In this document: positions 62,771 through 64,000 of the stretch, piece after piece
Position numbering within the stretch: position 1 is the stretch's first letter
Layout of the letters: each line of letters opens with the position of its first letter
NCBI GenBank assembly: GCA_963711705.1
Contig: CAVQFM010000016.1
Span: 1 to 64,000 of the forward strand
From: RYN-230 sp963711705
GTDB taxonomy: Bacteria > Actinomycetota > Actinomycetes > Streptosporangiales > Streptosporangiaceae
DNA length: 64,000 nt
Direction of reading: 5' to 3'
The notes under the pieces: generated by a model
Databases searched by the model: none
Told to the model about the DNA's origin: nothing
Seen by the model: only the letters and a program-made list of their open reading frames with translations
Translations under genes and position numbers: made by a program

Positions 62771-63694
62771 ATGAGGCAGCGCCGCGCCCGGGCGGCCCCG
62801 GCCCGGGCTGCCGGGCTGCTCGCCCTCGTGGTGGCCGGTGGCCTGGTGGCGGGCTGCGCCGGGGCGACCAGCGCGGCGCTGCCGCGGTCCAGCAGGCCAG
62901 CCAGCGCGGCCGCACCCACGGCCGGGTCCGCCGGGTCCGCCAGGCCGGCCAGCCCGGCGGCCCAGCCGGCCAGTACCGCCCCGTCCCCAGCCATCAGCCC
63001 AGCGAGCACCCCGGCCGCCCGGCCGCTCGCCGGGAAAGTCATCGTGCTCGACCCCGGGCACAACGGCGGCAACGGTTCGCATCCGTCGATCATCGACCGG
63101 CTGGTCAATATCATCACCGAATGGAAGCCGTGCGACACCGCCGGAGCGGAGACCGACGCCGGCTACCCAGAACACGAGTTCAACTTCAACGTGGCCGTCC
63201 GGCTCGCCCGGCTGCTCCGCGCGGACGGCGCCAAAGTGATCCTGACCCGCCATAACGACGACGGGGTGGGCCCATGTGTGACCCAGCGGGCCGAGATCGG
63301 CAACCGGGCGCACGCCGACGCCGCGATCTCCATTCACGCCGACGGCGGCCCGCCCACCGGGCGGGGCTTCGAGGTGATCGCTCCCGGCCTGGTGCCCGGG
63401 CACAACGCCGCGATCATCGGCCCGTCGCACCGGCTTGCGCTGGACATCAGGAACGCCTACCACCGGATCACCCGCGAACCGTACTCGGACTACGTGGGCA
63501 CGCAGGGCCTCGACGTGCGCACCGACCTCGGCGGGCTGAACCTGTCCACCGTGCCCAAGGTCTTCATCGAGTGCGCCAACATGCGCGACGCGGCCGACGC
63601 GGCCCGGCTGACCAATCCGCGGTTCCGGCAGCGCGTGGCGGAGGCGCTGGCCGCGGGCTTTCTCGCGTTCCTGGCGCCCAACAGTCATCCCTGA
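62771..63694 (+). CDS. N-acetylmuramoyl-L-alanine amidase (Amidase_3), lipoprotein
   Basis: A 307-residue exported wall hydrolase. A twin-Arg-free signal ends GGLVAGC (lipobox), followed by an Ala/Ser/Pro linker of about 55 residues. The zinc amidase domain begins GKVIVLDPGHNGG (first His ligand), then YPEHEFNFNVAVRLARLL (Glu ligand), ISIHADGGPPTGRGFEVI (second His) and KVFIECANMRDAADA with the catalytic Glu. It resembles mycobacterial Rv3717-type amidases that cut peptide stems from peptidoglycan. It follows the CHAT gene by 29 bp but is a conserved housekeeping-type enzyme, so a link is unproven. Confidence 0.92.
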   Translation: MRQRRARAAPARAAGLLALVVAGGLVAGCAGATSAALPRSSRPASAAAPTAGSAGSARPASPAAQPASTAPSPAISPASTPAARPLAGKVIVLDPGHNGGNGSHPSIIDRLVNIITEWKPCDTAGAETDAGYPEHEFNFNVAVRLARLLRADGAKVILTRHNDDGVGPCVTQRAEIGNRAHADAAISIHADGGPPTGRGFEVIAPGLVPGHNAAIIGPSHRLALDIRNAYHRITREPYSDYVGTQGLDVRTDLGGLNLSTVPKVFIECANMRDAADAARLTNPRFRQRVAEALAAGFLAFLAPNSHP

Positions 63695-63740
63695 GCGGGC
63701 TTTCAGGTTTGGCTAAGGTACGCGCGTTTGGCTCGGTCTC

Positions 63741-64000
63741 GTGACACCCGCGAGCGACCCACCGCCGAACCGGCGGTACGGACACCCGCTCACGCTGGTC
63801 GCGATCGCCTCCGGGGCCCTGGTGGCGGGGGTCGTGGGCGCCTCGATCGCCACCTCTTCCCCGTCCGCGCCCGCCGCGGCCGACGCCCGGCTGGCCCAGC
63901 CAGCGCCCACCCCGTCAGGTTCGGCCGCCCCGCCCAGTGCGCGCCCAGGCAGCCCGCCCTCCTTCCGCGGGCCAGGCCAGCACCACGCATTCCCATTCGG
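63741..64000 (+). CDS. Exported or membrane-anchored protein (5' part only)
   Basis: A GTG at 63741 opens a frame to the end of the window: MTPASDPPPNRRYGHPLTLV, one hydrophobic helix (ALVAGVVGASIATS) and then an Ala/Pro/Ser-rich extracytoplasmic linker (LAQPAPTPSGSAAPPSARPG). This is the usual N-terminus of a secreted or anchored actinobacterial protein. No domain is reached before the sequence stops, so the function is unknown. Confidence 0.5.
   Translation, partial: MTPASDPPPNRRYGHPLTLVAIASGALVAGVVGASIATSSPSAPAAADARLAQPAPTPSGSAAPPSARPGSPPSFRGPGQHHAFPF

Overview
The window is very GC-rich DNA from a filamentous-type actinomycete, most likely Streptosporangiales or a near relative; that rank is inferred from gene content only. 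The markers are bldC, a DUF3073 gene beside purM, valine dehydrogenase, the purS-purQ-purL and purF-purM blocks, an F420-type LLM oxidoreductase, a FadE5-type acyl-CoA dehydrogenase, DUF1707 and DUF1206 proteins, many GTG starts and several promoters that look leaderless.

Layout. 1-5.4 kb holds small accessory genes: a VOC fragment, an XRE regulator with a membrane partner, a degenerate tRNA-Gly, a small membrane protein under a perfect 28-bp palindrome, and three proteins of unknown function. 5.4-19.7 kb carries TetR/LLM, an HTH-HD-ankyrin group, MarR/gap, two tandem alpha/beta-hydrolase lipoproteins facing a PadR gene, glutamate decarboxylase with a TMEM175-like channel, DUF1206 and a glutathione peroxidase. 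19.7-26.1 kb is an envelope polysaccharide locus: a three-gene operon (GT2 synthase, GH26 lipoprotein, ArnT-like transferase) opposite an epimerase-like SDR protein. 26.2-34 kb is a catabolic cluster (MmgE/PrpD, DUF35 OB-fold, thiolase, CaiB, class IV aminotransferase, APC permease, hydantoinase). Two nearly identical promoters drive it, each placed directly on a tiny ORF. The cluster ends in a broken hydantoinase at an A/T-only block that looks like an assembly scar.

34-42 kb has a broken methyltransferase, an IS701-type element, a CMD protein, an LCP wall ligase and a double acyl-CoA dehydrogenase. 42-59.6 kb is core-like: FadE5, a branched-chain 2-oxoacid dehydrogenase operon, de novo purine genes with an anti-sigma-type ATPase inserted, valine dehydrogenase and bldC. 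Valine dehydrogenase, the 2-oxoacid dehydrogenase and the acyl-CoA dehydrogenases together suggest branched-chain amino acid and acyl-CoA turnover.

The most novel-looking unit is at 60.0-62.7 kb. A CU044_2847/Trypco1-type protein is followed by a CHAT protease whose C-terminus, once one inserted base is removed, is 29 exact 15-bp repeats (a charged EQRET-type helix of about 145 residues) and then about six membrane helices. This could be a membrane-tethered caspase-like conflict or cell-death system.

Caution on sequence quality: single-base frameshifts that can be reconstructed occur in PadR, thiolase, transposase, LCP, E2 and CHAT genes, and indels are dense at 33.6-34.35 kb. Most are probably sequencing errors, so genes marked as frameshifted may be intact in the organism.
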